In this document: in pieces, positions 17,300-27,133 of the stretch | Position numbering within the stretch: the stretch's first letter is position 1 | Layout of the letters: each line of letters starts with the position of its first letter | Assembly (NCBI GenBank): GCA_036676355.1 | Contig: JAKFDA010000071.1 | Span: 31,281-95,280, forward strand | DNA from: ZC4RG42 sp036676355 | GTDB taxonomy: Bacteria; Pseudomonadota; Gammaproteobacteria; Burkholderiales; SG8-39 | Direction of reading: 5' to 3' | Length of the DNA: 64,000 nucleotides | Made by a program: the position numbers and the translations under genes | Notes under the pieces: generated by a model | What the model was told of the DNA's origin: nothing | The model's input: only the letters and a program-made list of their open reading frames with translations | The model's database searches: none

Positions 17300-18679
17300 A
17301 TGTACCTGGCGCATTTCGGACTCGACGAACCACCCTTCCGCATCACTCCGCACACCGAGTTCTTTTTTGAAGGTGCCAGGCGCGGAGCAACGCTCGAAGG
17401 GCTGATCTACGCCATCACCCACGACGAAGGCATCGTCAAGGTGACGGGCGAAGTGGGCAGCGGCAAGACCATGTTGTGCCGCGTCCTGCTCGAACGAATG
17501 CCTGAATCGGTCGAGGTGCTCTACCTCGCCAACCCCTCCGTCTCGCGCGATGAGATCCTCGATGTGCTGGCCGCCGATCTCAAGGCCGAATCGGAGAGCA
17601 GCCACACCACCATCCGGATGCGCGCGCTGCAGGAGCGCCTTATCGGGTTGTACGCTCAGGGTCGTCGGGTCGTCGTGCTGATCGACGAAGCGCACGCCAT
17701 GCCGCTCGAAACCCTCGAAGAAATCCGGCTGCTGTCCAACCTCGAATCCAACCGCCACAAGCTGCTGCAGATCGTGCTGTTCGGCCAGCCGGAGCTGGAT
17801 GAGCAGCTCGCACTGCCGCACATGCGGCAGCTGCGCGAACGCATCACGCACAGTTTCCGCCTCGAACCGCTGGTCCGTCAGGACATCGAGAAATACATCG
17901 ACTTTCGCATGCGCGCCGCAGGTTTTCGCGGACCGAATGTTTTCTCGGCGCCGGCACTGCGCGCCATCGTGGAGGCGTCAGAAGGACTGACGCGCCGCAT
18001 CAACATCCTCGCCGACAAGGCGCTGCTCGCCGCTTTCGCCGACGGCACGCACGAAGTGACAGCCAAGCACGCGCGCGCGGCGATTCTGGATTCGGACTAC
18101 CGGAAACCACGGCCACGCCCCGGTCCATGGGCCATTGCGATCGCCGCGCTGGTCGTCGGCATCGCCATCGGTTTCGGCATGCGGTTCTTCGATACGCCCA
18201 TTGCGGCTTCCGCCGCGACCGACATCGCCCCGATCGAGCCCGCTGTGGCGCCGGCGGGAACTGCATCCGGCGTATCGTCCGAAACGCCGCTTGCGCAACA
18301 GCCGGCCGACGTCGGCGCGCAAGTCGGAGCGGCGAACGATCAACCGCAACTCGGGCCGCTTTCCCGCGAACGGTATGAGGCGACGCAAGCCTGGCTCGAT
18401 ACCGCGCCGGACGGACACTTCACCATCCACCTGATGACGGCGACGAGCGCTCTACGCCTTGAGCACTTTCTGGCTGAAAGCGGCAAAGTTTTGGACCCGC
18501 AGCACTTCCACGTCTATGGCGTGAAACATGATGGTAAACAGCACTACGCCGTCGCCTATGGGTTGTACCCGTCGGTCGAGACGACCATCGCCGCAATGGG
18601 CGACCTACCGGCTGCACTGAGAGCGAAAGGCCCATACCAACGCAGCATCGTTGTGATGCGTCGGCAAAACGCGCAATAA
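17300..18679 (+). CDS. mshM: Pilus/secretion AAA ATPase, MshM/ExeA-like
   Basis: A 459-residue protein. Its amino half is an ExeA-type AAA ATPase (start MYLAHFGLDEPPFRITPHT, Walker A G-E-V-G-S-G-K-T at 50-57, Walker B V-V-V-L-I-D-E-A-H). A membrane helix follows (about 275-294), then an A/P-rich linker and a periplasmic SPOR-like domain (about 380-455). ExeA/MshM proteins help insert or assemble the secretin through peptidoglycan. It is the first gene of the MSHA-like cluster, followed directly by the secretin gene, which fits that role. The SPOR-like end is my reading of the F-T-I-H-L-M-T-A and V-Y-G-V-K-H-D-G-K-x-x-Y-A-V segments. Confidence 0.82.
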   Translation: MYLAHFGLDEPPFRITPHTEFFFEGARRGATLEGLIYAITHDEGIVKVTGEVGSGKTMLCRVLLERMPESVEVLYLANPSVSRDEILDVLAADLKAESESSHTTIRMRALQERLIGLYAQGRRVVVLIDEAHAMPLETLEEIRLLSNLESNRHKLLQIVLFGQPELDEQLALPHMRQLRERITHSFRLEPLVRQDIEKYIDFRMRAAGFRGPNVFSAPALRAIVEASEGLTRRINILADKALLAAFADGTHEVTAKHARAAILDSDYRKPRPRPGPWAIAIAALVVGIAIGFGMRFFDTPIAASAATDIAPIEPAVAPAGTASGVSSETPLAQQPADVGAQVGAANDQPQLGPLSRERYEATQAWLDTAPDGHFTIHLMTATSALRLEHFLAESGKVLDPQHFHVYGVKHDGKQHYAVAYGLYPSVETTIAAMGDLPAALRAKGPYQRSIVVMRRQNAQ

Positions 18680-18774
18680 GTCGCAACTTCGACAGGCAAC
18701 TGTTCGCATCCACATTCAGACGGCAAAACAATTTCTTAGCGTCGATGGTTATACTCGCCGCTAAACAACAACAA

Positions 18775-18791
18775 GCGGGCGCAATGCCCGC
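18775..18791 (+). other. GC-rich hairpin in the mshL leader
   Basis: Six-base perfect inverted repeat GCGGGC / GCCCGC around loop GCAAT, ending 18 bases before the mshL start codon. There is no T-run, so it is not a typical terminator; it may protect or regulate the mshL leader. A TATACT box lies upstream at 18750-18755, with no good -35 element. Confidence 0.4.
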
Positions 18792-18809
18792 CTGATGTAT
18801 GGGGATTCG

Positions 18810-20594
18810 ATGCTAAGACCTCTGATTGTTTGTGGGCTGGTCGTGGCGCTCGGGGGATGCTTTCAACCAATGAAAGCCTCGGACGGCCATCTCGAGCAAT
18901 CTTCCGCGCCGCCCCCGGCGGCGAGCATTCCCATGCCCGTACAAACGCTACCGGCGTTGCCTCTGCCCAAACCCGCAGCGAAACTCGAAACCTTCAGCGT
19001 CACGGTGCACAACGTGCCGGCGCAGGAACTGCTCTTCGCGCTCGCGCGCGACGCCAATCTGAACGTCGACATCCATCCCGGCATTACCGGCACGGTGTCG
19101 TTGAACGCACTCGATCAAACACTGCCGCAGTTACTCGATCGCATTTCAAAGCAGGTCGACATGCGTTACGAACTGGATGGGCCGAATCTGATGGTGATGC
19201 CCGATTCGCCCTTTCTGCGCATCTACAAAATCGATTACGTGAACATGAGCCGGGAAGCGGAAGGCAAGATAAGCGCATCCGGTCAGATTACCAGCACCGG
19301 CACGAGCGGCGGCCAGACGGGCAGCGCGGCGAGCGGTTCCAGCACGGCGAATTCGTCCACCATGACGATCACCAATCGATCCACCAATCAGTTCTGGTCG
19401 CGACTGGAACAGAATGTGCGCGACATCCTGCGAGAGACGGACAAGATTCTCCCCGCTCCCGCCACCGCGAGCGCAACCCCTTCGTCGGGCCCCGCCTCTG
19501 CGGTTTCAAATCTGGTAAACCAAGTAACGGGTACCGCAACAGCACCCGCTCAACCCAGCGTCACTTTTCGCGAAGCAGCCTCTGTCATCGCGAACCCTGA
19601 AGCAGGCGTACTCTCGATTCGAGCAACAGCGCGACAGCACGAGAAACTCCAGGAATTTCTGGATCAGGTGCTGGTCAGCGCCAAGCGACAGGTATTGATC
19701 GAAGCGACGATTGTCGAGGTCCAACTCAGCAACGATTATCAGCAAGGTATCGACTGGGCGGCGCTGAGTGGCAGCGCCGGCTTCCAGTTACTGCAAGGCG
19801 GTCTTTATCGCGATCCCGCCACAACGCCCGGATTGCAACCACCGATACCGCTCACCGGCCTGCTGCCCGCCGATCCAACCCATAACCTGCAAGCCGCGCA
19901 GTACAACTCGAGCAACTTCAGAGCCACCCTGCGCCTTCTGGAAAGCTTCGGCAACGTGCGGGTGCTGTCGAGCCCGCGCATCAGCGTCATCAACAACCAG
20001 ACCGCGGTCCTCAAGGTCGTCGACAACCTGGTCTACTTCAACGTCACTGCCGAAACCAATCAGAACGAGAGCACTTCGCTGACCACCTTCACCACGACGC
20101 CGCAAACCGTTTCGGTCGGTTTCATCATGAACGTAACGCCACAGATCGGCGAAGACGACTCCGTACTGCTGAATGTCAAGCCGACCATCCGCCGACTGAT
20201 ACGGATGGTCCCCGATCCGAATCCAACTCTGGCGCGCGAACAAATCAATAACTTCGTGCCCGAAATACGAGAGCGGGAACTGGAATCCATGCTCAAGGTT
20301 GTCAACGGGCAGACTGCGGTCATGGGCGGTTTGATTCAGGACGAACTGGCAAACAACACCGATACGCTGCCGGGCGTGGGCGACATCCCGATTCTCGGCA
20401 ATCTCTTCACCAACAAAAACAATGCAAACACCAAAACCGAGTTGGTGATTTTCCTCCGCCCAGTCGTGATTCGCGATCCAAGCATTAATGGTGATTACAA
20501 CGAATACCGAGCCATGCTGCCCGGCGACGACTTCATGCGCCAACCGCATCCGGCGCGCGCGCGCACCGCTCTCGGAAGCGAAGCGGCGCGATGA
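18810..20594 (+). CDS. mshL: Pilus secretin lipoprotein, MshL-like
   Basis: A 594-residue outer-membrane secretin. Signal peptide and lipobox L-G-G-C place the lipidated Cys near residue 17. A secretin/TonB short N-terminal (STN) domain (about 55-125) is followed by a Ser/Thr/Gly-rich stretch (about 150-185), an N1-type domain and the secretin domain (about 255-565) with V-G-F-I-M-N-V-T-P-Q-I and V-N-G-Q-T-A-V-M-G-G-L-I. It forms the pore through which the pilus exits. ATG 18810 is preferred over one 15 bases upstream because G-G-G-G sits just ahead of it. It overlaps the next gene by 4 bp. Confidence 0.9.
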   Translation: MLRPLIVCGLVVALGGCFQPMKASDGHLEQSSAPPPAASIPMPVQTLPALPLPKPAAKLETFSVTVHNVPAQELLFALARDANLNVDIHPGITGTVSLNALDQTLPQLLDRISKQVDMRYELDGPNLMVMPDSPFLRIYKIDYVNMSREAEGKISASGQITSTGTSGGQTGSAASGSSTANSSTMTITNRSTNQFWSRLEQNVRDILRETDKILPAPATASATPSSGPASAVSNLVNQVTGTATAPAQPSVTFREAASVIANPEAGVLSIRATARQHEKLQEFLDQVLVSAKRQVLIEATIVEVQLSNDYQQGIDWAALSGSAGFQLLQGGLYRDPATTPGLQPPIPLTGLLPADPTHNLQAAQYNSSNFRATLRLLESFGNVRVLSSPRISVINNQTAVLKVVDNLVYFNVTAETNQNESTSLTTFTTTPQTVSVGFIMNVTPQIGEDDSVLLNVKPTIRRLIRMVPDPNPTLAREQINNFVPEIRERELESMLKVVNGQTAVMGGLIQDELANNTDTLPGVGDIPILGNLFTNKNNANTKTELVIFLRPVVIRDPSINGDYNEYRAMLPGDDFMRQPHPARARTALGSEAAR

Positions 20595-21934
20595 GCCTGC
20601 TGCTCGATGCCCTGAAGCGCGCCGAAGAAGCCAAAAAGGCGCAGCGCGACGCGAATGAAGCGTCGCCGACTTCCACGGGCAACGAGCCGTTAAGCCTGGC
20701 GCCGCTGGACGAGCAGGGGTTCAGTGTAAGCGAAGGTGAAGTGCCGCCGCCGCTGATGACGCGCGACAAGCTGCCGAACATCAGTCAGTCGATGAGCATT
20801 CTGCCGGAAGATCTGTCAGTGCCACCGCAGCACCAGGCGAAGCCCGTCGAAAGCGTGAAGCGATCGAGCGACAATCGCCCGGCAAAGCAGTCCACGCAGA
20901 GCGCCTCGCTCGCATCCGCGCAGGCCGATCGAAACACCGCGCGACAACTGTTCGAAGCCAAGGCGCCGAATTACGATCCACGTCGGCCCTTCTACATCGT
21001 GCTCGGTGCGCTGGGCATCTTCGCCGTCGGCGCAATCGCCTATTTCTGGTATCAGCTTCAACCACCCGCTTTCGCGAGTCGCAAGACAACACCGCCGCAA
21101 AGCGCAGTGGAACGCACCACTGAAGCACGCGTCGCCTCGAACACTCAATCGATTAGCAATGCTTTAGCCGCAACCGGCGGGGCATCGCCCGAAACGGCGG
21201 CTGCAAATGACGCGACCGCAATTTCGGTGGAGCCGCCGACGCCACCAATGCGTCCCGCTCAATCTCGAGCAACGCCGGCGCCTCGTGAGACCCTCACCGC
21301 TCCGACAGCGCCCGCGCAACGCGACACGCGTAACGCCGATCACATCACGCTGATCAAATCCAGGCCGCACGGTCCGTCAGCGGCGGAACGGGGTTATACG
21401 GCTTTCGAGAGCGGCGATCTGGTCGCGGCGCGCACCCATTACCAGGCGGCGCTTACTGAAGATCCGCTCAGTCGCGACGCGCTGCTGGGCCTGGCCGCGA
21501 TCGACATGCGTGAGCAGCATTACACGAGCGCCGAAGCACGCTACGTCAGGCTGCTGGAAATCGATCCGCGCGACCCGTACGCACATGCCGGCCTGATCGG
21601 ACTGCGCGGCCGCAGCGATCCCGTTGCGACGGAAAGCCGCATCAAGAATCTGCTCGCGCAACGACCGGATGCGAATGTCCTGCACTTCACGCTCGGCAAT
21701 CAATATGCGACTCAGGGACGCTGGCCCGAGGCACAGCAAGCCTATTTCAGGGCCTACTCGACCGACCCTGCGAATCCGGATTATGCGTTCAACCTTGCGG
21801 TGAGCCTCGATCAACTGCGGCAAAGCAAGCTGGCGCTCGAGTACTATCGGAAGGCGCTGTCGCTTTCGAGCGCGCGGCCGGCGACTTTTCTTCCCTCTCA
21901 AGCGGAAGCTCGCATTCGTGAACTCGGCCGCTAA
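20591..21934 (+). CDS. mshN: TPR pilus-biogenesis protein, MshN-like
   Basis: A 447-residue bitopic protein. The amino end MSLLLDALKRAEEAKK is the MshN/GspB-like cytoplasmic signature, followed by a polar linker, a membrane helix (about 135-157), an A/P/T-rich periplasmic linker and a run of TPR repeats (about 255-440; for example Y-T-A-F-E-S-G-D-L-V-A-A-R-T-H-Y). MshN is thought to link the inner-membrane platform with the secretin. The gene overlaps mshL by 4 bp and is followed at once by mshE. Confidence 0.82.
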   Translation: MSLLLDALKRAEEAKKAQRDANEASPTSTGNEPLSLAPLDEQGFSVSEGEVPPPLMTRDKLPNISQSMSILPEDLSVPPQHQAKPVESVKRSSDNRPAKQSTQSASLASAQADRNTARQLFEAKAPNYDPRRPFYIVLGALGIFAVGAIAYFWYQLQPPAFASRKTTPPQSAVERTTEARVASNTQSISNALAATGGASPETAAANDATAISVEPPTPPMRPAQSRATPAPRETLTAPTAPAQRDTRNADHITLIKSRPHGPSAAERGYTAFESGDLVAARTHYQAALTEDPLSRDALLGLAAIDMREQHYTSAEARYVRLLEIDPRDPYAHAGLIGLRGRSDPVATESRIKNLLAQRPDANVLHFTLGNQYATQGRWPEAQQAYFRAYSTDPANPDYAFNLAVSLDQLRQSKLALEYYRKALSLSSARPATFLPSQAEARIRELGR

Positions 21935-21953
21935 TGTCACGGAGATTTTGCCA

Positions 21954-23657
21954 ATGGGCGCTTCGGCGCACGTCAAGCGCCACATCGGACAGATACTGAT
22001 CTCGCAGGGCATCCTGACCGAAGATCAGTTGCGCATCGCGCTGCTGGAGCAGCTCAAATCGCGTCAGCCGGTCGGCCGATTGCTCGTGCAACTTGGATTC
22101 GTCTCGGAAGCAACGCTGCGCGACGCACTGTCCGAAAAGCTCGGACTCAAGAGTGTCGACCTGTCGCAGATCGTGGTCGACTCCACCGCCATCCGTCTGG
22201 TGCCGCGCGAGTTCGCCAAGCGTTACAACGTATTCCCGGTCGCGGTCGATCGCGAACGCGATGTGCTGATCCTGGCCATCTCGGACACGAACAATATCGT
22301 CGCGCTCGATCAGGTACGCGCGCAACTGCGCGGTCAATACGAACTTGAATTGCGCCTGTCGGGCGAGTCGGAAATCGCCCGCGCCGTCGATCACTTCTAC
22401 GGCCATGAATTGTCGATCGACGGCATCCTGCACGAGATCGAAACCGGCGAAATCGATTACCAGAGTCTGCAAGCCGCAGGCGACGAATACAGTCAACCGG
22501 TTGTGCGGCTCGTATCCGCCCTGCTGGCCGATGCGGTGGAACGCAACGCCTCGGACATTCACTTCGAGCCGGAAGCGAATTTTCTGCGCATCCGCTATCG
22601 CATCGACGGTGTGTTGCGACAGATCCGCTCACTGCACAAGACCTACTGGCCGGCGATGGCGGTGCGCATCAAGGTGATGGCGAAAATGAATATCGCCGAA
22701 ACCCGTGCGCCGCAGGACGGCCGGATTTCGCTTTCGCTCACCGGTCGGCAAGTCGATTTCCGCGTCGCATCGCAAGTGACGACGCACGGCGAGAACATCG
22801 TCCTGCGGATTCTCGATCGGCAGAAGGGCATCGTGCCGCTGGACGGTCTCGGTCTGCAGGAAGAGCACCTCACCATGCTCAAGCGCATGATCGCGCGTCC
22901 CGAAGGCATCATTCTCGTCACCGGCCCGACCGGCAGCGGAAAAACCACGACGCTGTATTCGATCCTGAATCACATCAATCACGACGGGGTCAACATCATG
23001 ACCCTCGAAGATCCGGTCGAATATCCGATGACGCTGATTCGCCAGACCTCGGTGAACGAAGCGGCCAAGCTGGATTTCGGCAACGGCATCCGGTCGTTGA
23101 TGCGACAGGACCCGGACATCATTCTGGTCGGCGAAATTCGCGACGAAGACACGGCGCAAATGGCTTTTCGCGCATCGATGACCGGCCACCAGGTGTATTC
23201 GACGCTGCATTCCAATTCGGCCATCGGCGCGATCCCGCGTCTGCTCGACACCGGGCTGTCGGCCGAGGTGCTCGCCGGCAACGTCATCGGCATCATCGCG
23301 CAGCGCCTGGTACGCCGGCTGTGCAAACACTGCCGCCAGATTCACGAGCCAAGCGATATCGAACGCAGGCTGCTCGGCATCCAGCCAGGCAACTCACAAC
23401 GCATCTACCGGGCGGTCGGGTGTGACCACTGCGAGTTCCAGGGTTACAAGGGGCGGCTCGCCATCATGGAGTTGCTCAAGATCGATCCGGAAATCGACGA
23501 AATGATGGCTAATCGAGCCACCGCCCGGGAACTGCTGCGCAAGGCGCTGGAAAAAGGTTTCCATACCCTGGCGGATGACGGCGTCCGGCGCGTGCTGGAC
23601 GGCTCGACCGCGCTGGACGAACTCATGCGCGTGGTGGATCTGACCGACCGGATGTAG
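21954..23657 (+). CDS. mshE: Pilus extension ATPase, MshE/GspE-like
   Basis: A 567-residue hexameric ATPase that powers pilin polymerisation. An amino-terminal MshEN-type domain (about 8-150; Q-I-L-I-S-Q-G-I-L-T-E-D-Q-L) precedes the catalytic half: Walker A G-P-T-G-S-G-K-T-T (about 323-331), Asp box, Walker B D-I-I-L-V-G-E-I-R-D-E and His box. The zinc tetracysteine C-K-H-C ... C-D-H-C follows. MshEN domains of this type bind cyclic di-GMP in other bacteria, so c-di-GMP control is possible, though the binding residues were not verified here. ATG 21954 is chosen because C-G-G-A-G lies nine bases before it; a GTG at 21918 inside mshN is the alternative. Confidence 0.92.
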   Translation: MGASAHVKRHIGQILISQGILTEDQLRIALLEQLKSRQPVGRLLVQLGFVSEATLRDALSEKLGLKSVDLSQIVVDSTAIRLVPREFAKRYNVFPVAVDRERDVLILAISDTNNIVALDQVRAQLRGQYELELRLSGESEIARAVDHFYGHELSIDGILHEIETGEIDYQSLQAAGDEYSQPVVRLVSALLADAVERNASDIHFEPEANFLRIRYRIDGVLRQIRSLHKTYWPAMAVRIKVMAKMNIAETRAPQDGRISLSLTGRQVDFRVASQVTTHGENIVLRILDRQKGIVPLDGLGLQEEHLTMLKRMIARPEGIILVTGPTGSGKTTTLYSILNHINHDGVNIMTLEDPVEYPMTLIRQTSVNEAAKLDFGNGIRSLMRQDPDIILVGEIRDEDTAQMAFRASMTGHQVYSTLHSNSAIGAIPRLLDTGLSAEVLAGNVIGIIAQRLVRRLCKHCRQIHEPSDIERRLLGIQPGNSQRIYRAVGCDHCEFQGYKGRLAIMELLKIDPEIDEMMANRATARELLRKALEKGFHTLADDGVRRVLDGSTALDELMRVVDLTDRM

Positions 23658-23791
23658 CGGCTTCCGGCGTCTGTTCCGTCGCCCCGCAGGCTGAAAAGGG
23701 TGAAGGGCTTCACAAGCGTCCGCCTCTGCCGGTTTGACCATTCCCTTCAACGCGTTAACGTAGGCATCCGGATCTTCCCGACGTTCCATTC

Positions 23792-24991
23792 ATGGCGCTA
23801 TACAGCTACAAGGCAATCGACGTCGCCGGCAAGGCGGTAGTCGGTCAGCTCGACGCGCTGAACGTCGTCGATCTGGAGTTGCGCCTTAAACGCATGGGGC
23901 TCGATCTCATTGTGGGCGGCCCGGCCGGGCGCAGCGGCGGCAGCGGTCGCGGCGTGAAGCGCACCGATCTGATCAATTTCTGCTTTCAGCTCGAACAGCT
24001 CACGACGTCGGGCGTGCCGATGATCGAAGGGCTGACCGATCTGCGCGACAGCCTCGACAACTCGCGCTTTCGCGAAATCATTTCCGGCCTCATCGAAGCG
24101 ATCCAGGGCGGCCAGACGTTCTCCAGTTCGATGGCGAACTATCCTCATGTCTTCTCGCCGGTGATGCGAGCGCTCATCAAGGCGGGCGAAGACACCGGTC
24201 GACTGCCCGAGGTGCTGCGCAGCCTGACCGAAACCCTGAAGTGGGAAGATGAACTCGCCGCGCAGACCAAACGCATCATGATTTATCCGGCGATCGTCGG
24301 TACGCTGGTGATCGCCGTGACGTTCTTCCTGATGATCTACCTCGTGCCGCAGATGATGACCTTCATCAAGACGATGGGGCAGACCATCCCGATGCACACC
24401 CGGATCCTGATCGCCGTTTCCGATTTTTTCGTCAACTACTGGTGGTTCGTCATCCTCGCTCCGATCATCGGATTCGCGGTGCTGAAAATGCTCATCGCGC
24501 GCAACCCCCTTGTTCGTTATCGCGTCGACGCGATGAAGCTGCGCATGCCGGTCGTCGGCCCGATTCTCGAGAAAATCATTCTGTCGCGCTTCGCCAGCAT
24601 CTTTGCGCTGATGTATTCGTCGGGCATCACGATCACGGAGTCGATTCGCGCCGCCGAAGAATCGGCCGGCAACGCGGTCATCCAGGACGGCCTGCACCGC
24701 GTCGGCCAGCAGATCGCCGACGGCAAGAACGTCACGACCGCGTTTCGCGAAGTGGGGCTGTTCCCGCCGCTGGTCGTTCGCATGGTGAGCGTCGGCGAAA
24801 GCACCGGCATGCTGGATCGCGCCCTGTTGAACGTCGGGTACTTCTATAACCGCGAGGTACGCGAAGCGATTCCCAAGGCGCAAGCCATGATCGAACCCGC
24901 CATGACCATCGTTCTCGGCGCCTTGATGTTGTGGGTGATGATGTCGGTGCTCGGGCCGATCTACGACACAATCAGCAAGATCAAGTTCTAG
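23792..24991 (+). CDS. mshG: Pilus platform protein, MshG/GspF-like
   Basis: A 399-residue inner-membrane platform protein with the two tandem T2SSF domains (about 65-190 and 265-390) and three membrane helices (about 167-190, 215-235, 365-388). The amino end MALYSYKAIDVAGKAV is typical. It contacts the extension ATPase and passes pilin subunits to the growing fibre. It is separated from mshE by 134 bp that hold no gene. Confidence 0.93.
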   Translation: MALYSYKAIDVAGKAVVGQLDALNVVDLELRLKRMGLDLIVGGPAGRSGGSGRGVKRTDLINFCFQLEQLTTSGVPMIEGLTDLRDSLDNSRFREIISGLIEAIQGGQTFSSSMANYPHVFSPVMRALIKAGEDTGRLPEVLRSLTETLKWEDELAAQTKRIMIYPAIVGTLVIAVTFFLMIYLVPQMMTFIKTMGQTIPMHTRILIAVSDFFVNYWWFVILAPIIGFAVLKMLIARNPLVRYRVDAMKLRMPVVGPILEKIILSRFASIFALMYSSGITITESIRAAEESAGNAVIQDGLHRVGQQIADGKNVTTAFREVGLFPPLVVRMVSVGESTGMLDRALLNVGYFYNREVREAIPKAQAMIEPAMTIVLGALMLWVMMSVLGPIYDTISKIKF

Positions 24992-25001
24992 GCAACGCAA
25001 C

Positions 25002-26534
25002 GTGGCGCAAACACGACTCCTTTATTTCTCGCCGACCGGCGTCGCACTGTACCGATGGCGCGCCGGCGTGCTGAGCGAAGATGCCCGCTTCGAGCAATCG
25101 GACGCCGGCCTCGCGCGTTTTTCGGCCCATGTAGGCATACTTAAATCGAGCGTCGTTCACGTGCTGGTCGACGTCGTCGAAGAAGGCTTTCATATCGATA
25201 CCATTCCGTTCGTGCGCGGCACGGACCGGAAAGCACTGATACAGCGCCGTCTTGCACAACGATTCCGCGATGTCACCCTGGCGACCAGCATTTCCCTCGG
25301 TTACGAGAAAACGCAACGACGCGAAGAACGAGTACTACTGACCTCGTGCACGAACCCCGGGGAAATCCAGCCCTGGCTTCGCGCGCTGGAACAGGCCGAA
25401 GTGCCGGTCTCGGGCGTGTACTCGCCTGCCCTCTTGGCGAACGCGCTTGCGACCACGTTAAAGCTCGCCAAGCCGCGCATGCTGGTCGTCGGCGTGCATG
25501 AGTGCGGCGTGCGTCAGAGCTATGTTCACAGCGGCTGCGTACGCTTCAGCCGCTTGAACCCATTCGCCGGCGAAGACGTCGCGACATCGCAGACCGTCAT
25601 GGCCGCGCTCGAACGCGAAACCGAGCGGCTCTATCAATATCTGCGCGTCACGCACGAACTGAGCGACGACAGCCAGATCGTCAATGCGATCGTTATCGCA
25701 CCACCCGGGCAAACCGCGCGCGTGCAGGACTTCAGCATCGGCTCCCCGACCCAACTGCGGATCGAAGTGGTCGATCAAAGTTTTGCGGCGAAGCGCATCG
25801 GCCTGAAGAACGCACCCGCTCACCTCGGCGTCGAAGCACTGTACCTGCACCTGCTCGCCAGGAAGCGACCGGCGCAGCAATACGCCTCCAGGACCACACA
25901 GGCACTTTACGGCACGCGCAACCTGCAACTCGGTCTGGTCGCATCCGGCGCGCTGGTCGGCCTGGCCTGCCTGTTCGCGGCGGGGATTCAACTGGTACAA
26001 GGATTCGATCTCAGCAGGGAGATCGAGTCGGATCAAGCCCGACGTCAGGCGGCAGATTCCACATACAACGCCATTACCGCGGCCTTCCCGACGCTGCCGA
26101 CCACGCTGGAGAATCTGCGCGCGGCTCTGCAGCAATACGATGCGTTGAACAACATCAACGCCCATCCCGCGCAGTTCGCGAGTCGGATCAGCCGGGCACT
26201 CGACCGCTTTCCTCAAATGAAACTGGAGCACCTGGCCTGGCGCATGGAAACCGCGGTAAAAGACGCCGCCACCGGCTCTGCCCGCGCCGCCCCATATGAA
26301 GCGGCCGACATCAGTGCCACGGTGACGGGAATCGGTGCGAAGGACTACCGCACACTCGGCAACTCCATCGAAGCCTTTGCCGAGGAACTGAAAGCCGCGC
26401 AAGGATTCGACGTGCTGGCGGCCGATCTGCCCTTCGATCTCGGCACCGAGAAAGCGGTCAGCAGCGAAGCAACCGGCAAAGCGCGCGAAAACGCCGCGCG
26501 TTTTTCCATCACCATCGCGAACAAAGCGCTATGA
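25002..26534 (+). CDS. mshI: Pilus assembly protein, PilM-PilN-like fusion (MshI type)
   Basis: A 510-residue protein that seems to combine a cytoplasmic actin-like PilM/GspL domain (about 1-290), one membrane helix (about 308-331, L-G-L-V-A-S-G-A-L-V-G-L) and a periplasmic PilN-like part (about 335-510) with a coiled segment. In type IV pilus systems PilM and PilN are usually separate; a bitopic fusion is the MshI/GspL plan. Start GTG at 25002, ten bases after mshG. Sequence identity to MshI could not be tested; the call rests on domain plan and position. Confidence 0.72.
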   Translation: MAQTRLLYFSPTGVALYRWRAGVLSEDARFEQSDAGLARFSAHVGILKSSVVHVLVDVVEEGFHIDTIPFVRGTDRKALIQRRLAQRFRDVTLATSISLGYEKTQRREERVLLTSCTNPGEIQPWLRALEQAEVPVSGVYSPALLANALATTLKLAKPRMLVVGVHECGVRQSYVHSGCVRFSRLNPFAGEDVATSQTVMAALERETERLYQYLRVTHELSDDSQIVNAIVIAPPGQTARVQDFSIGSPTQLRIEVVDQSFAAKRIGLKNAPAHLGVEALYLHLLARKRPAQQYASRTTQALYGTRNLQLGLVASGALVGLACLFAAGIQLVQGFDLSREIESDQARRQAADSTYNAITAAFPTLPTTLENLRAALQQYDALNNINAHPAQFASRISRALDRFPQMKLEHLAWRMETAVKDAATGSARAAPYEAADISATVTGIGAKDYRTLGNSIEAFAEELKAAQGFDVLAADLPFDLGTEKAVSSEATGKARENAARFSITIANKAL

Positions 26535-27133
26535 ACGGCCGTCGTTTCCATCTTCTCGGCGCCGCGGGAATTGGCGCAGCCCTGATCGTCGCAGGTGTCG
26601 CCGCCTTGTACGCAGCAACGTCCTATGTCGATGCGCTTAAGGCGGAACAGAAGAACGCATTGCAACAACGAAAGCAGTCGGAAGAAAAACTCGCGCGGAT
26701 TCGTATCGAGGGAGAGGAAATCGATTTGCGCGTGGCGAAGTACGAACTGCTCGTCGCGCGCGGCGTGATCGGCGACGAACGCAGGCTCGACTGGATCGAG
26801 GCGCTGGAGCAGATCCGCGCGAGCGATCCTGCGCGGCAACTCCGCTACGCGATCGCGCCGCAGAAGGCGCTCGATTACGCCGTAGCCGGGACGGCGGACG
26901 TATCCGCACGTACCAGCCAGCTAAAGCTGGATGCAGTCGTCCTGCATGAAGAGCGCTTCCTGGGATTGCTGAGCGAACTGCGCGCCGCACTGCCGGCCCA
27001 TATGCTGATCAGATCGTGCGCGCTCGATCGGCCGGTCGCCGCAGTCGCGACCGCGGCCGGCGCCGGCCTGAACGTCAGTTGCGTGCTGGACCTCGTCACG
27101 ATCACCGATCAGGGAAAGGAAAAGGCGCCATGA
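26531..27133 (+). CDS. mshJ: Inner-membrane pilus protein, PilO/MshJ-like
   Basis: A 200-residue bitopic protein: membrane helix at about 9-29, a long charged coiled coil (about 35-75, K-A-E-Q-K-N-A-L-Q-Q-R-K-Q-S-E-E-K-L), then a small periplasmic domain. This is the PilO/GspM/MshJ architecture, which dimerises with the PilN-like part of the preceding protein. It overlaps the gene before it (ATGA) and the gene after it (ATGA). No strong signature residues; call rests on size, topology and place. Confidence 0.65.
   Translation: MNGRRFHLLGAAGIGAALIVAGVAALYAATSYVDALKAEQKNALQQRKQSEEKLARIRIEGEEIDLRVAKYELLVARGVIGDERRLDWIEALEQIRASDPARQLRYAIAPQKALDYAVAGTADVSARTSQLKLDAVVLHEERFLGLLSELRAALPAHMLIRSCALDRPVAAVATAAGAGLNVSCVLDLVTITDQGKEKAP

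Noticed and set aside
23798..25000. 400-codon minus-strand frame opposite mshG
   Set aside because: Antisense shadow with His/Asp/Arg-rich composition; mshG is clearly the real gene.
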